From positions 8,060,001 to 8,124,000 of the forward strand of contig NC_083535.1 of assembly GCF_032362555.1 (NCBI RefSeq): a stretch of 64,000 nucleotides of DNA. The letters run 5' to 3'. The stretch comes from Amyelois transitella. Taxonomy: Eukaryota > Arthropoda > Insecta > Lepidoptera > Pyralidae. Below are positions 1-11,655 of the stretch, piece after piece (position 1 is the first letter of the stretch; every line of letters starts with the position of its first letter). The notes beneath the pieces were generated by a model that was given only the letters and a program-made list of their open reading frames with translations, was not told the origin of the DNA and ran no database searches. Made by a program: the position numbers and the translations under genes.

Positions 1-570
1 TAACATCTCGATTCTGAGTTTTTTTTGATAGCGTAATTTGCAAGACGGCCACACATATTAGTACTTTCAATAGTTACTTATTTAATTGATTAATCCCATC
101 CTTATACGCAGTGTTGCGGCCGGCATTTGGACAAACAAAATTGACAGATAAGTAAAATATGGACTATCAATTTGACTAAGACGACGACCAGACAAGAGAC
201 GCCTTGAAAGAAGCTTTGAAAATCTGGTGTTTTTATTGCGACTGACCCACCAGACCCTCAGCCCGTCTTTATAAACGCCGCAAGTTTTTCCAGATTCCAG
301 ATGAGTTTCCAATTTGTTTTAATAATGGTCTTTCTATCGTCTTATATTATTACGATTTCTGTGGCTATGACTGTTTTCCGTTACGCTGGGAAACATTGCT
401 ATATTTTGTAAGATGAATGGAGTCATTGTCATTTGAATAGACAGGTAGATTATTTGTCTGGCTTGCACGATTATTATTTTTTGGTGCATGCATCAGAACA
501 TGCACAAATGTAGAGTTATACCACTACGTCAGTGGTATTAGTTTATACGTTTTTGTTAATGATATTCCTG
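1..570. other. Intergenic, no feature recognised
   Basis: AT-rich sequence without a coding signal I can support. The only longer frame, on the minus strand at 82-312, lacks a recognisable domain, signal peptide or splice context and is treated as chance. Confidence 0.6.
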
Positions 571-829
571 TGGTTTCCGGCACCAATACAAAAAAGAATA
601 GGACCACTCCATTTTCGTTCCCATGGATGTCGTAAAAGGCGACTAAGGGATAGGCTTATAAACTTGGGATTCTTCTTTTAGGCGATGGGCTAGCAACCCG
701 TCACTATTTGAATCTCAATTCTATCATTAAGCCAACAGCTGAACGTGGCCTATCAGTCTTGTCAAGACTGTTGGCTCTGTCTACCCCGTAAGGGATAGGG
801 ACGTGATCATATGTATGTATGTATGTATT
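571..829 (+). mobile_element. ~250-bp interspersed element, full-length copy (family A)
   Basis: A near-complete copy of the commonest repeat in the window. It begins with a TTTCCGGCACCAATAC-type end and runs through CCCATGGATGTCGTAAAAGG, the block that includes GCGACTAAGGGATAGGC, then GACTGTTGGCTCTGTCTACC, and ends in an ATGT run. Related copies lie at 2849, 7418, 14387, 20981, 26619/27016, 37352, 38900, 42372, 45470, 53966 and 57495. It has no coding capacity and is presumably non-autonomous. Such sequences are common in lepidopteran genomes; the formal family name is not assigned here. Confidence 0.75.
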
Positions 830-2804
830 CCTGATAGCTGATTTTCAGGTGGAGGTTTTCAGACCGACTTTGTGATATTTACTTTCGAATTTAATAATTT
901 TCTCTTTGTGTAAACAAAGTTTAAAGTCTAGGAATACTGCAAATTTTATATTTTATAATACAAAAATATATTGTAGCATCATAGCATTAGTTTTAATACT
1001 AACCAATGCTCTTTTGATAAGGGTAACCTTCGAGAGGAAACCTGCACAACAGGAAACTGGATGTGTAAGCATGATTCAACACGGGTTCAGGTTCCTCTGC
1101 AAAGGTTGCGGAGGTCAGATGGATATCGTCTAAAAACCTGTCTCATCCAATAGTAGGATCCATTGTCAAAGACGTATCATGGGCTCCTCCCCAGAAAGGT
1201 AGGTGAGGATATAACTAAGTTCTAATGTAATGGCCATTTTCATCTAGTGTTCGTCATAAAAAAACGATGAGTTTGAAGTCCGTTAATTAAAAAAATAGTT
1301 TTTTCCAACTACAAGGTATTATTTTATATCTATACGCTCTATCATAAAAAGGGATTGAGCTACTTATACTGAATTACTTATTAATATTAAACAGTTTCAA
1401 TGTATTATTTCACAGCAAACTTAATTAAACTCAAAAGAGCTGTTGAGCTCGTTGATGTCTTTTTCACAATGGCTTCGGTGGCAAAGTTGTTATAGCAATC
1501 GACTCGTAAGCTGGAGGTACAAAGCATATATACAAATTTGATATGACTATATAACAATGACAATTTTTGATTTCCTTGATTTGATTGAAAGATTGATTGA
1601 TGATTGAAGTTGAATAGTTACCGATGGTCTTATGGCGAAAGGAAATATCGTCAAATAATGCACCTGTATTAAAGCCCCAGCGCTTTCGGCTGTGAGTAAA
1701 TATATAAGTCAATCAAAAATCAAAATTTTTATTCTTTATTATGGGAAGTTTCAATCACAAAATCAAATCAGTGTTCACTTTTATTTATAAATAAATTCAC
1801 AAGTAAATACTAAGAAATTTTATATTGTAATATAATATAAATAACTAATAATAAACGGTATAAATAACCAATAAGTAAGGCACGCGATGAATAATACTTA
1901 TATTTCTTTCGATTTTTACTTATATATTTGTTTGTATGATATTTCTATACTAACATAATAAAAGATTAAGTTCTATTGTTTTTTTATTAAAAATACTGAA
2001 CCAACATCGATTATGAAAACTTTTTCACCATTAAAAAGTTAGATAGCATTATTATCTGTAGCTACATAATTACCACGGCCGAAACCGTGGCGAGGCGCTA
2101 GTGTTTAATATAACACATAACACTTTTTATCCTAAATGGGATGTACAGAACTATTAGTCTCAAAGAGCATTGCTTATGTTTTTTGAGACCTATATACATC
2201 ATGAGGTATTTGAAATCATAAGTGTATGTAATGAGACGTTCTCAACAATTTTATCACATATCTAAACATACAATGTTTCCAACTCATTGCGGTGTGATGT
2301 TACATAACTGTGAACGAATTCAGAAATTAGTAACAGTGGTCCGATTAGATCAAAATAACGCATCGGGCCGGACGCAAAGTCAAAATAAAAGACAATATAT
2401 ACTTAGTGAATCGGATTATGTAAGGAGGTTCTTTCAAACCTCAGTATTTTGAAGTGAAATGCATCCTTGTTTGGCTGTCGGATTTACTTTCATTTATATT
2501 TTTCAACAACTGTTCATTTCACATAAACATACATATATATTATATGTCTGTCTCAATAGGAAGTATATTGTGTTAATACATGTATATCTCTCTTTTTTGC
2601 AGTCTTCGGCATCCTCAGTTTAAAGTACTACATTGGGTAGGATATCAGGTTTTGCGACGTCAGGCTAGGATTTCTTTGGCCTGTCTCGTTTTACCTAGTT
2701 GAAATGGTGGCGGCATAGTCAGACACTTATTCCCCAGATAGTGGGCTTTCTCAAGATGGCCATTTTACCAACGTAGGGTGCTTTTTTGCATTTTCCTCCT
2801 GCCT
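830..2804. other. Intergenic, mostly unrecognised, with a family B repeat
   Basis: Apart from the repeat at 990-1220 I see no gene. The stretch 1740-2040 is very AT-rich. The minus-strand frame at 1464-1712 and the plus-strand frame at 2222-2452 have no recognisable domains. A short GC-rich island with a CCACGG...CCGTGG hairpin lies near 2075-2095 and has no assigned role. Confidence 0.5.
990..1220 (+). repeat. Interspersed repeat, family B copy 1
   Basis: This segment shares ordered blocks with 59715-59945: a CCAATGCTCTT/CCGATGCTCTT start, GAGGAAAC, AACTGGATGTG, ATGATYCAA, TTAGGTTCC-like blocks, GGAGGTCAGATGG, AAAACCTG and GGGCTCCTC. The plus-strand frame at 906-1133 crosses it and is not a gene. 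It is probably the degraded tail of a dispersed element. A diverged fragment of the same family appears at about 36940-37015. Confidence 0.6.
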
Positions 2805-3240
2805 CGAAGTAAGTTTGAAATTTGTGTTACGAGATACAATCTCAACGACATACATACATATAATTAGGTACCTACGTCTATGTTCCTTGCAGATTCTCTC
2901 TATCTCTCTCTGGCTCTGGTCAGCTATTTGGCTTGATGATAGAATTAAGATTCAAATAGTGACAGAGCTTAGGTTGCTAGCACCATCGCCCCAAAGAAGA
3001 ATCCCAATATTTTTATAAGTATATATCCCTTAGTCGCCTTATACAATATCCATGGGGAAGAGATGGAGTGATTCTATTATTATTTTATTGGTGCCGGAAA
3101 CCAAACAGCACACACTATATTTTATCATAAATACTTATATGGGTAAACATCCTTGACCCACCCAGGCCAATCAGAAAAAGTTAGACTCTCATCATGCCCG
3201 GGCCGGGATTCGAACCCGAATCCTCCACAGAGGCCGTCTA
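2805..3240 (-). mobile_element. tRNA-derived SINE, split by a family A insertion
   Basis: Read on the minus strand, 3240-3110 starts with a tRNA-like promoter block (GGTTCGAATCCC, a pol III B box, at about 3207-3218). It continues with CTTTTTCTGATTGGCCTGGG and ATATAAGTATTTATGATAAA, the familiar lepidopteran SINE body. The expected continuation (TCGTTGAGATTGTATCTCG) is found only at 2848-2805, after a ~260-bp family A element. The SINE is therefore older and was interrupted. Confidence 0.7.
2849..3109 (-). mobile_element. Family A element nested inside the SINE
   Basis: A minus-orientation copy running from a CATA run at 2849 to TTGGTGCCGGAAACC near 3089-3103, with internal blocks such as TAGAATTAAGATTCAAATAG and CCCTTAGTCGCC. 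It separates the two halves of a SINE, which makes its limits unusually clear. Confidence 0.7.
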
Positions 3241-3296
3241 TAAGGTCTATATGTATAATGTTCGTCTACCCTGCTTCTGCTATTATAGCTATTATT

Positions 3297-3334
3297 CCAA
3301 TGAATTTATAGACCTGATTCTATAAATTCATTGG
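3297..3334. repeat. Perfect inverted repeat, 16-bp arms, 6-nt loop
   Basis: Arms 3297-3312 and 3319-3334 are exact reverse complements (CCAATGAATTTATAGA); the loop is CCTGAT. It lies immediately before the LINE remnant, at the 5' truncation point. It may mark a rearrangement junction. Confidence 0.9.
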
Positions 3335-3921
3335 ATCATTCAGTTTAAAGCAAAATGTTATGATCCAACCTATGATGCAATATGTAAAAGACATCATATC
3401 TTACCTCTTCAAATAAGAAGAAAAATTGCAGATGTATCATTTCTTGTAAAAATAGCTCAGAGTTCTGTAGATACTCCAAACTTACTTAGTAAAATCAATT
3501 TAAAAGTACCCAGTCGTACAGTGCGAATTCCATCGTTTCTTAGCGTACCTTTCAGTTCTAGTAACTATAGACAAAATAGCTACTTTATAAGATCAGCAAA
3601 AGAGCTGAATAAACTAGCTGTAGGCTCCGAGCTGGATCTGTTCAACTCCAGCCCGAGACAGTTTGTAGGTAAATGGGATGTCCAAGGCTTGGTTTAGTCC
3701 GGTGGCTTAATGACTCTCAAATGGTTAAAATCTATTTGTCAATTCTATTTTTTTTTCTGGTTCCTTTTGTCCTAGTAATTACGTATGTAGTATGGTTTTG
3801 CTGACAGGCTGTTTAGAATTTTACATGTAAAAATATGTAAATGGTCAATAGTCTCTCATATAGTTATTAAATCATTATTTAAGACTGTATATTTTCTGAA
3901 TAAAATAAAATAAATAAAATT
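3335..3921 (+). pseudogene. 5'-truncated LINE: C-terminal ORF2 remnant with 3' UTR
   Basis: From 3344 to the stop at 3695-3697 there are 117 codons open in one frame with no ATG start. The translation has the signature of the C-terminal end of non-LTR retrotransposon ORF2 downstream of the reverse transcriptase: LPLQIRRKIADVSFLVKI, then LLSKINLKVPSRTVRIPSF, then ELDLFNSSPRQF before the stop. About 220 bp of 3' UTR follow, ending in an A-rich AAATA/AAAATA run near 3898-3921. The 5' end is lost, as is usual for LINE copies. The Jockey/CR1-like assignment is from motif memory only. Confidence 0.8.
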
Positions 3922-6900
3922 CTTAAGCTTTACTTTATTCTACTTATGCCACCCCGCAGCACATATGAAGACAAGGTGTGTTTCTATAGTTCTCCGAAAA
4001 AAAAAACTATGCCCTAGTACATTATTATAACGAGTTTATATCAATACTTAGTTATTCAATAAACAAAAAAATCACTATTATACACTAGCATATCTTTACG
4101 ACTTCGACGGCTGACAATTTGTCATGCTTTCTTTGGACTAATGAGCGCCAGCGTTGCCCAGCATGGGACCACGTGGGGTCTACCTAATGACATTATTAGG
4201 CAATGGGAAGGCAATGGACATGTCAGCGAGTATTCTATAGAACTTAAAATTATAGGAGGTTACAGATGCGGCACGTAATGATACATTTTGAACGTGTTCA
4301 CAGTTACTTCAATGTCATTGCGATCCCTTTAAATGGATTTTAAATATGTATTAATCAATACACACAGTACCTTAGTTTGAATGAGATGATATTTTAAGCA
4401 TCCCCTGCTAGTGGAAAATTACAATATGTCTTACCTAAACATGTTTTGATAGTCGTAAGTTTTGCCACTTTTGTACTTTGGATGTTTTTATTGCTGCTCT
4501 CCGGATTATCTTATATTGAGAAATCAATTATTTGAATGGTTTTTCTTTGATCAAGCTTAATATACATTGTGAGTTTCCAGTTTTGAATTTAATATAATTT
4601 TCATATGGTCACAAACTTATGGTTTGCCTAGATTGACGGTTTTTCCTGCGAAGTAACGTTACGATATGAAACTAATAAATAGATCTGAAAATAAGTGGTC
4701 TATTATTTTGTTTATTTTATTAATTAATTCCCAAAAAACTTACATTCAAACTAATTTATTATATATATTTAAAATAGTAGTATATTAAAGGACTTTTTCC
4801 TGTACATCATTGTCAAGATCGTTTAACTCCATTTATTCTTTATTTTAAACTTCATTTTGCTTCAAATTCAGTCATTTCCATGTATCATTAAATTTTTTTA
4901 TTCTTTAAATTTAAAGACACATAAAACATATCGACTGGTACTAAAAAATATCAATATGTGCGTAGCGAATAGAGATGCATTATATTCTGTCTCAGTGCAT
5001 ACCAATATAATCAACAGTGGGGCAAGGAGGAAACTGTACTGACTCTAAGAATGTAATAACTATAAAATGTGTATAGCTTTCTATATATTCTTTATTTCAA
5101 TATTTTAAACAACAGTATACACTGGATCGGAAACTATATTTTATTATATATAAATATATTGGATTCTATAAATTCAAAATAATTTAACGAATAAACAAAT
5201 TCGCATATGAATATTTGAATATTTGATGATTTTTTTCTTCTTAAATGTTTATAAATTTCTTTTACATAAGCTTTGAACATTTTTTTTTCTCTATATAACT
5301 GCGATCACTACGCTCTATTAAACTATAAGAATGTCTTCAAGACGACGTGCACAGTTTGACCAAAGGTTAAATCATGATAAACTTGGACATACCACAAAAT
5401 TTTTCATAGTACATTACGTACGTCGAGGTGGGCGGTCCGGGGCTGCGGCACCACCCGGGCGCTCAAACGACAGTTTATTTAGAATTATGACGTCCCATCT
5501 TTTTTAACTATTTCAATTAATTAACCATTTGGCTCTTAACAACGTTTGACGGTGGTAGATTTTTTATTTTATTTAAAGGATTTTGATATTGACCGAAAGG
5601 ATATTACTACATTTTTTATTATTATGAACTAAGAATATAGTAGCATTGGGCATTTATATTGATAACTTTTTTTTTCTTTTATAGGTAATATTATGTAGTG
5701 AAACTTGTCTATTTTGTCCTTTACTTAACTTTGTCTTTTCTGATATTATACAGCACCATCTATAGTGGCATATTCACTTTACAAAATGAACGGGTAACGT
5801 TAAACCATATCGCTGTAAAGCATTGGAGCAAATTTTTATGCAAGGTAGCGAACAGTACATTCACTTGGTTTCACTACAAATGTTTCATAGATGGCGCCAT
5901 AATTTGCGAAATAAGCTTCGAATAAGTAAATATAATGTTAAGAATATTTTTAATCATCGAATTTAAAAAAAATTAAAAGAAATGGAAAGTAAGGTAAAAG
6001 AGGTGATCTATGCCAACCATTTCAAGTCAATCACTGATGTGTGTGTGAACATAATATAATAAAATAAAAGAAATAGAACTGTTTCAATTGGATAATAATA
6101 AAAGATAACATTTATAAAATGATGAAGGTATATTTCTTTTTTCAGTTTAGGGAAAGCAGTATTTACATGATGTTAATGATAAACAAAGAGAGGCTCTCAC
6201 CTGTAAGTCATGCGTATTTCAACCTGAATTCACCCTGAGGAAACCACTCATGGGCCGATTTACCGTAACAAAAAATATTCGATAAGCCGACTTTCTAATA
6301 AACCCCACTAGACATCCGAGCCTTCTTCCTTGTACATAATAAATCTTAAGGAGACCTCTTGTAAGGCCAATGGCGCTCAATCTTTCAAATAATCTCAACA
6401 ATAAAATTTGTTCTGCGAATTGTATTTCGATTTCTTAGAATTTAGTTCAACGCTACACATTAAGTCTTAGGTAACTAATTAAGTGCGGTTTCATACCACA
6501 TAAGGAAATATAGAAATAACACCTTTTCTTGGGATTACTAGAAAAAAAGAAATGTTGGGAAAACGGATCTTAATTTTTTGATCTTCTTCTGTTGATGATC
6601 CTCCTAACTTTAAATTATACCAGCATCATTGGTGTCTTTTTTTTCCAGAGGAAGATGATTTGTGTAATTTGAATTAAACTGCTTGAATAGTTTTGAAGTT
6701 AACCTATTAAGTAATAAAATTGCACCAGTTTCATCAATAAGTATGTTAAAAAAAATTACTTGTTTTATTTATTTAATATTTTATTGCGCCTTGAACCTCA
6801 AACAGGTCAACAGAATTCTCTACCCGTCAAACAAAGTTTGACAGCCACTGTCCGATATTTTAATGTGGCCTAATAATCAGAAAGAGTAAAAAACAGTGGA

Positions 6901-7417
6901 GTGTACCGGTACCGGTGGGCTTTAGCATGGCCCAGATTGATGCCTCTCGGGGCTGGTCACTGGTCCTTATCGGAACTTTTTTTCACTTTTTATCTCTAGT
7001 TTGAATATCGCCTCTCGTAATAAGAGTTCGGACCGTTAAAAGCTGGGAATGCTAGCCAGTGAATGAACTCCGATAAACATGCGGTTCGATAACTCTATTT
7101 TAGGGATCCGTTGCTTTTTAATCACTTATTTTGTCAGTTAAAGGTCTAAAATATACAATTTTTACGATTTATTTATTAACTTTAAAAATATTACATAGAT
7201 ACTTAAAAAACGAGTCATTAATCAGAGTAGGGTATATGTATGTGTGCAATATCAACTAAGTACCTACTTAACTATAATAGTACAACCGATTTAAGAAATT
7301 TAGCATGTTGTAGGTTTTTGTGGGAAGGATTGTTAAAGATTTTTATGAGCCTGTAAAATCAAATATTCCTATACAAAGGTAAACAAAGTTTACAATAATA
7401 TGATAAGGTTAAAGTAT
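3922..7417. other. Intergenic, no gene recognised
   Basis: AT-rich. Small GC-rich islands occur at 5420-5470 and about 6895-7000; neither carries a convincing open frame or paired splice sites. The frames at 4857-5042, 5698-5925 and 6219-6401 look like chance. Confidence 0.5.
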
Positions 7418-7486
7418 GTTTTCAAGACTGTTGGCTCTATCTACCCCGCAAGGGATATAGACGTGACAATATGTATGTATGTATGT
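7418..7486 (+). mobile_element. Family A element, 3' fragment
   Basis: TTCAAGACTGTTGGCTCTAT, then CTACCCCGCAAGGGATATAG, ACGTGAC and an ATGT run: the terminal ~70 bp of the family A repeat. Confidence 0.7.
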
Positions 7487-8051
7487 TAAAGTATGTGCAT
7501 ATTAAAACTTAACCCAAAAATATATTTATCTCGATAGTGATTTAGTTTAAAGTTATTATTTTCTTACGTACCGGTGGAGTTCACTATATTTAATTATTTC
7601 CAGAATAAACAGAGTTTGAACCGTAAAGAAGCTTTTACTATTTTCACTTGTGAGCATGGTACCTACTAGACAAGAGGCGAAAAGCCTAGTCTGTTAAATT
7701 TTCGTATTTAAAGAAGATATTATTATAAAATGATGTATGTAACTAATACAAGTACAAAATAGTTAAATAAACTATTTGTATTAATGTATGTAATAAATAC
7801 ACTCAAAACTGACTTTACCGATTTTGATAATATTTAGCACAGAGTCAGACGTAAGCTGCAGGAATATTTTAGAATTTAGTATATCTAAATATTTCCACCT
7901 CCGGCAAAATCTGTCACTTATGTTCTGTATATTCCTAATTGCAAAATGGCAAAATACTTACGTAATAAGTAAAAAACCTAAAATGTCTCTTATGTCATAA
8001 TAACAAAGGTGTTTCTTATGTAAACAAGGAAAATTTTTAAGCTAAAATTTC

Positions 8052-8120
8052 TAGCGGCGATCCTATTGGCGGCGCAGGCGCACGCTCGCGTGCCGCCCGC
8101 AGTTCCTGTACTTACGCCAG
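8052..8120 (+). other. Possible orphan signal-peptide exon
   Basis: A CpG- and GC-rich island in AT-rich surroundings, directly after a TTTCTAG acceptor-like site. Read with two bases completing a split codon it gives AILLAAQAHARVPPAVPVL, which resembles the hydrophobic core, Ala-x-Ala cleavage region and mature start of a secreted insect protein. The donor is unclear (GTACTT or GTGAAA, both weak) and no upstream ATG exon or downstream partner exon was found. It could be an exon of an unrecognised gene, a decayed gene piece, or coincidence. Confidence 0.25.
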
Positions 8121-11100
8121 CAGTGAAATTCATGAAAATGCGCCGACAATCAGGAAAATGCTATCGCGAAAGTGATTTATTAATTCAACCAAAAATTGCT
8201 GCTTTGCTACATGATATATTGTGTATGATACGTTCATTCATTATATGGTTGGCGGTTACAAGAATGATGTATTCTTGTGCAAGCCGTTTTGTGTTGTGTG
8301 ACATGATATGTAAATGGGACGCTTCGGTGACTTATTATTTCTCTACTTATTAATAGGTCATACATTAAGTTTTAAATTTCATAAAATAAACTGCACAGTA
8401 AACTTTTTCAATCAAAAACTGATCTACTTTTTCGTAAAGATGTTCCCTTGAATCATACCGTTTTCTCATCTTGATTAGTGCTGCTTGTTGTTGTTCTAAA
8501 TACATTTATCTCTTAAGATCAAGCTGATCAATGCATTGTAGTTAAATCATAGGAAAAATCGTATCAAATCTTTTTTATGACTACTGTGACCGTAAATAGT
8601 TTTGCGCTTAGGTACAGGGAAGTTTATACCCTTTTGTATGGAATCAAATTTGGCAATTACTCCCCTATGGAATAGTGGAAGTAAAACTTCCAATAATTTC
8701 AAGGAAACTACGTATTAGTCTGATAATAATGAAACACTGCCAAGAATCGCGTCCACTTTCTTTGCTTCTTACATGATTACGCGGCGTTAAGCTGATAGTA
8801 AAAGTTGTTACAGCTAGATAAATACAGCGAACAGGAAACATTTACAATTATATTGCGTTGCAATTACATTCCTGTAATCGGGATACCAGTAGACGCGTGA
8901 TCATTTTTATTGCTTTCCTTTGCCCATTGAAGTTATTGAATAAAAACCAATGAACTTATACATTTGTTTGTTAGAGACAGGTAGGTACTACGATGGCAAA
9001 TTTGCAAATCTTTGGGGTGACACAGTGGCACTAGGTGCTCTAAGTTCACAATTAAGGGGAGTGTGATTATGATCTTATTAAAGTGGACCTATTTGCGTAA
9101 GTGAAGAGACTTTCCTATCTTTTTTACATTTGTAAAATAATTTATAAAATCTGTTAAATTAATTCAATTCGCTCAAATTTTATTTCTTAAAACAACCAAT
9201 TTTTTTTGATAAGTTTTATTACTCATAATTTAAAAGTACTTAAAAAGTTTTATCAATACTCAAATTACAATCGAAGTTATACACAATTTTCATATATAAA
9301 ATAAATCCAAATAAAACTAATTAAAGAAGTAATTAAATATGTATTAATTCAATTATTTTTTATTTTAAACTAGGTAATTATAGCATGCAAAATATTTGAC
9401 AAATAAAAAAGACACTTCAGTAAGCTTTACGTGTCAATTGCTAGTAAATCTACATAAAATTACCAAAGCAAAAAGTAATGAGCTATAATGATACTGTCAT
9501 AAAAAGTAGTGTTTGGTTCTACGCACAGTTTTTCTGTCTTCGAAGATATAACAAACAATAACACAAATCATTTGATTTTCGAAAGAGAAGCATCCCCAAA
9601 ATAATAATGTAACTCAATTATAAATACAAGGCACCTAGCGTTACCTGTAAATGTCGAAAAATCTCGGGATCTTTGTGTAAAATTAAGATGAAATATTCAT
9701 CTTTTTTGTTACATTTTTTTATAAATCTTTGTATAACATTGCATTTTATTTTATTTATTAGTAATTGTACGATGCGTCAACAAACAGATAAATTTTATTT
9801 TCATAAGTGGCCTTATTCCTTTAATTTAAATCTCTCATTTAAATAACAAGTTAGTAAGAATAAAAAATCTTTAATAAAAATGTTCTTGTAATATATTGAA
9901 GACCAGGATGATTTCTAGAGTTTTACAAAAATATAGGGACGTATAGAATAAACATATCGTTTTAGATAAGTAATAATATCACAGTTGTGAGTAACAAAGA
10001 GGACCGGTCAACTTTTTATGGCGTACAAAGTGCTGGCACTGAAGCGGCACCTTACTCGGCGGTCTTGCTTACGCGCGGCAGGCGAGTGGAGGAGTAATTA
10101 TTATTATCAAAAATTGTTTTCCTAAAACTTAAGTATGTGGTTCTCACAAATTTCTGAGTAAGTATTATTTTATTGATTTCTACGCTATTACTTATTTTAT
10201 TTGTTTAATTTAGAATTTATGACTGGTCTGTACTAACGCATACAAAATATTGATCCATTTAAATTTTCACATGACTAGAGTCGAAATTTAAGAATAGAAA
10301 TTTGAATTTGGTTGCAAGTTTGGATTACACTATAGCCTTGATTATATTTTTGTCAAATTTAACTATGGCGGCGGAAACTACGACCCATAACAGGATGCAT
10401 TTTGTTTAATCGGGTTTTTATTAATGTTATTGCATCCCACGATCACGTCTTTGGTATTATACATTAAAGAATTTTTAGAGAATATTATATTTTGTATTTG
10501 TCGTAATATGATGACTCTAAGAGTCAATGATAATATACATATACAACATATATGCATACATATAGAATAACGGCTTTGCCCGAAGGTACCTAGGCACATA
10601 CTACATCTTTCCACTAGCTAGTATTATGTTCAACTGTGCATCGTGCATGTGTGAAATGCTGCCAAAAAAATTCGGGAAATGATATTTCACAACCAACACA
10701 AGAGAGCCAAGACAATAGTCAAACTGGACAATTGTGTTGTAGTTAAAGATAACTACATCTATGGTTTTCAACGGCCCTGAGGAAGGCCGAGAACCTAACA
10801 GTATAGAAAAATAATAGATCAAATTACTCTTTCAACGTGGCAACCTCCAGCATTGAAGAAGTATTCTACAAAGAAGAAGAATAAGGACGACTAAATGTGC
10901 CTTCCTCTATGGATTCCGCGGGAAGAAAAGGCGTGGTCCTATCTGGCATCCCCTCGCTCGCTATTAGTATACAAGGCACCTGCCTTAGGGGACGAGATAA
11001 CAATTTGATAGTTGCACGGGTAATAAAAAGCTCCAGAAATTGTTCACAATTACCTTGCTTAGTGCCTCGTAACATTTTAATGGCGCGTCCCTACTTAGTG

Positions 11101-11580
11101 TGGGAAACATCGGGACTAGGTGGCCGCTATCGATACGATATACATAAGCGTGTTTAGATGTTTTGGTACCAATAAAATTTTGATCTACTAAGTGCATAGT
11201 ATTATTAATTGATGTTACGTAAAGCACGTAAAATGAAAATTTTATATGCTTATTTTACAAATGTTGCCTATTTGTTTTTATATTTGTTCAAAAGGTCAGA
11301 GATATGTCAAAGTAGTTCTGTACGAGTAGATTAGCCTTTAGGATTCTACATTTAGTAACAAAATGTTAAGTTTCTTAAATTTTGATAGAGCTCTGCGAAC
11401 AATATAACGTGCTGTCATATAAATCGTAATAATATAAGGATTACATTTATTCTGGTTTCTGCGCGTGATAGACCTTTACAGAAAACATGTGTATTACCGT
11501 AGGAAATGGCGATGTCTATTGTCTTTCTCAGTGCCTTGGGCATTACAGCCTGCCTCGTAGCAAAAGCACGCGCGACGTGT

Positions 11581-11655
11581 TATCGCGCGAAAAACTATCG
11601 CTATTTCGCTTTTATTATGACGCGATACGGGAGAGCGATAGTTTTTCGCGCGATA
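11581..11655. repeat. CpG-rich inverted repeat, 22-bp arms, 31-nt loop
   Basis: Arms 11581-11602 and 11634-11655 are exact reverse complements, built around TATCGCGCGAAAAACTATCG. The surroundings (11565-11675) are strikingly CpG-rich compared with the AT-rich flanks. Frames crossing it are artefacts. The role is unknown; a transposon end or satellite-like unit is possible. Confidence 0.85.

Noticed and set aside
3200-3230. Possible tRNA gene from a B-box-like sequence
   Set aside because: Only the B box and a SINE body are present; no full cloverleaf could be formed, so it is a SINE head.
10017-10130. Short GC-rich frame starting MAYKVLALKRHL
   Set aside because: Only about 35 codons, no domain, no splice partner; it may be a repeat fragment, but this cannot be shown.
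10897-11157. 86-aa plus-strand frame
   Set aside because: No domain, overlapping frames on both strands, and sequence resembling a decayed repeat.
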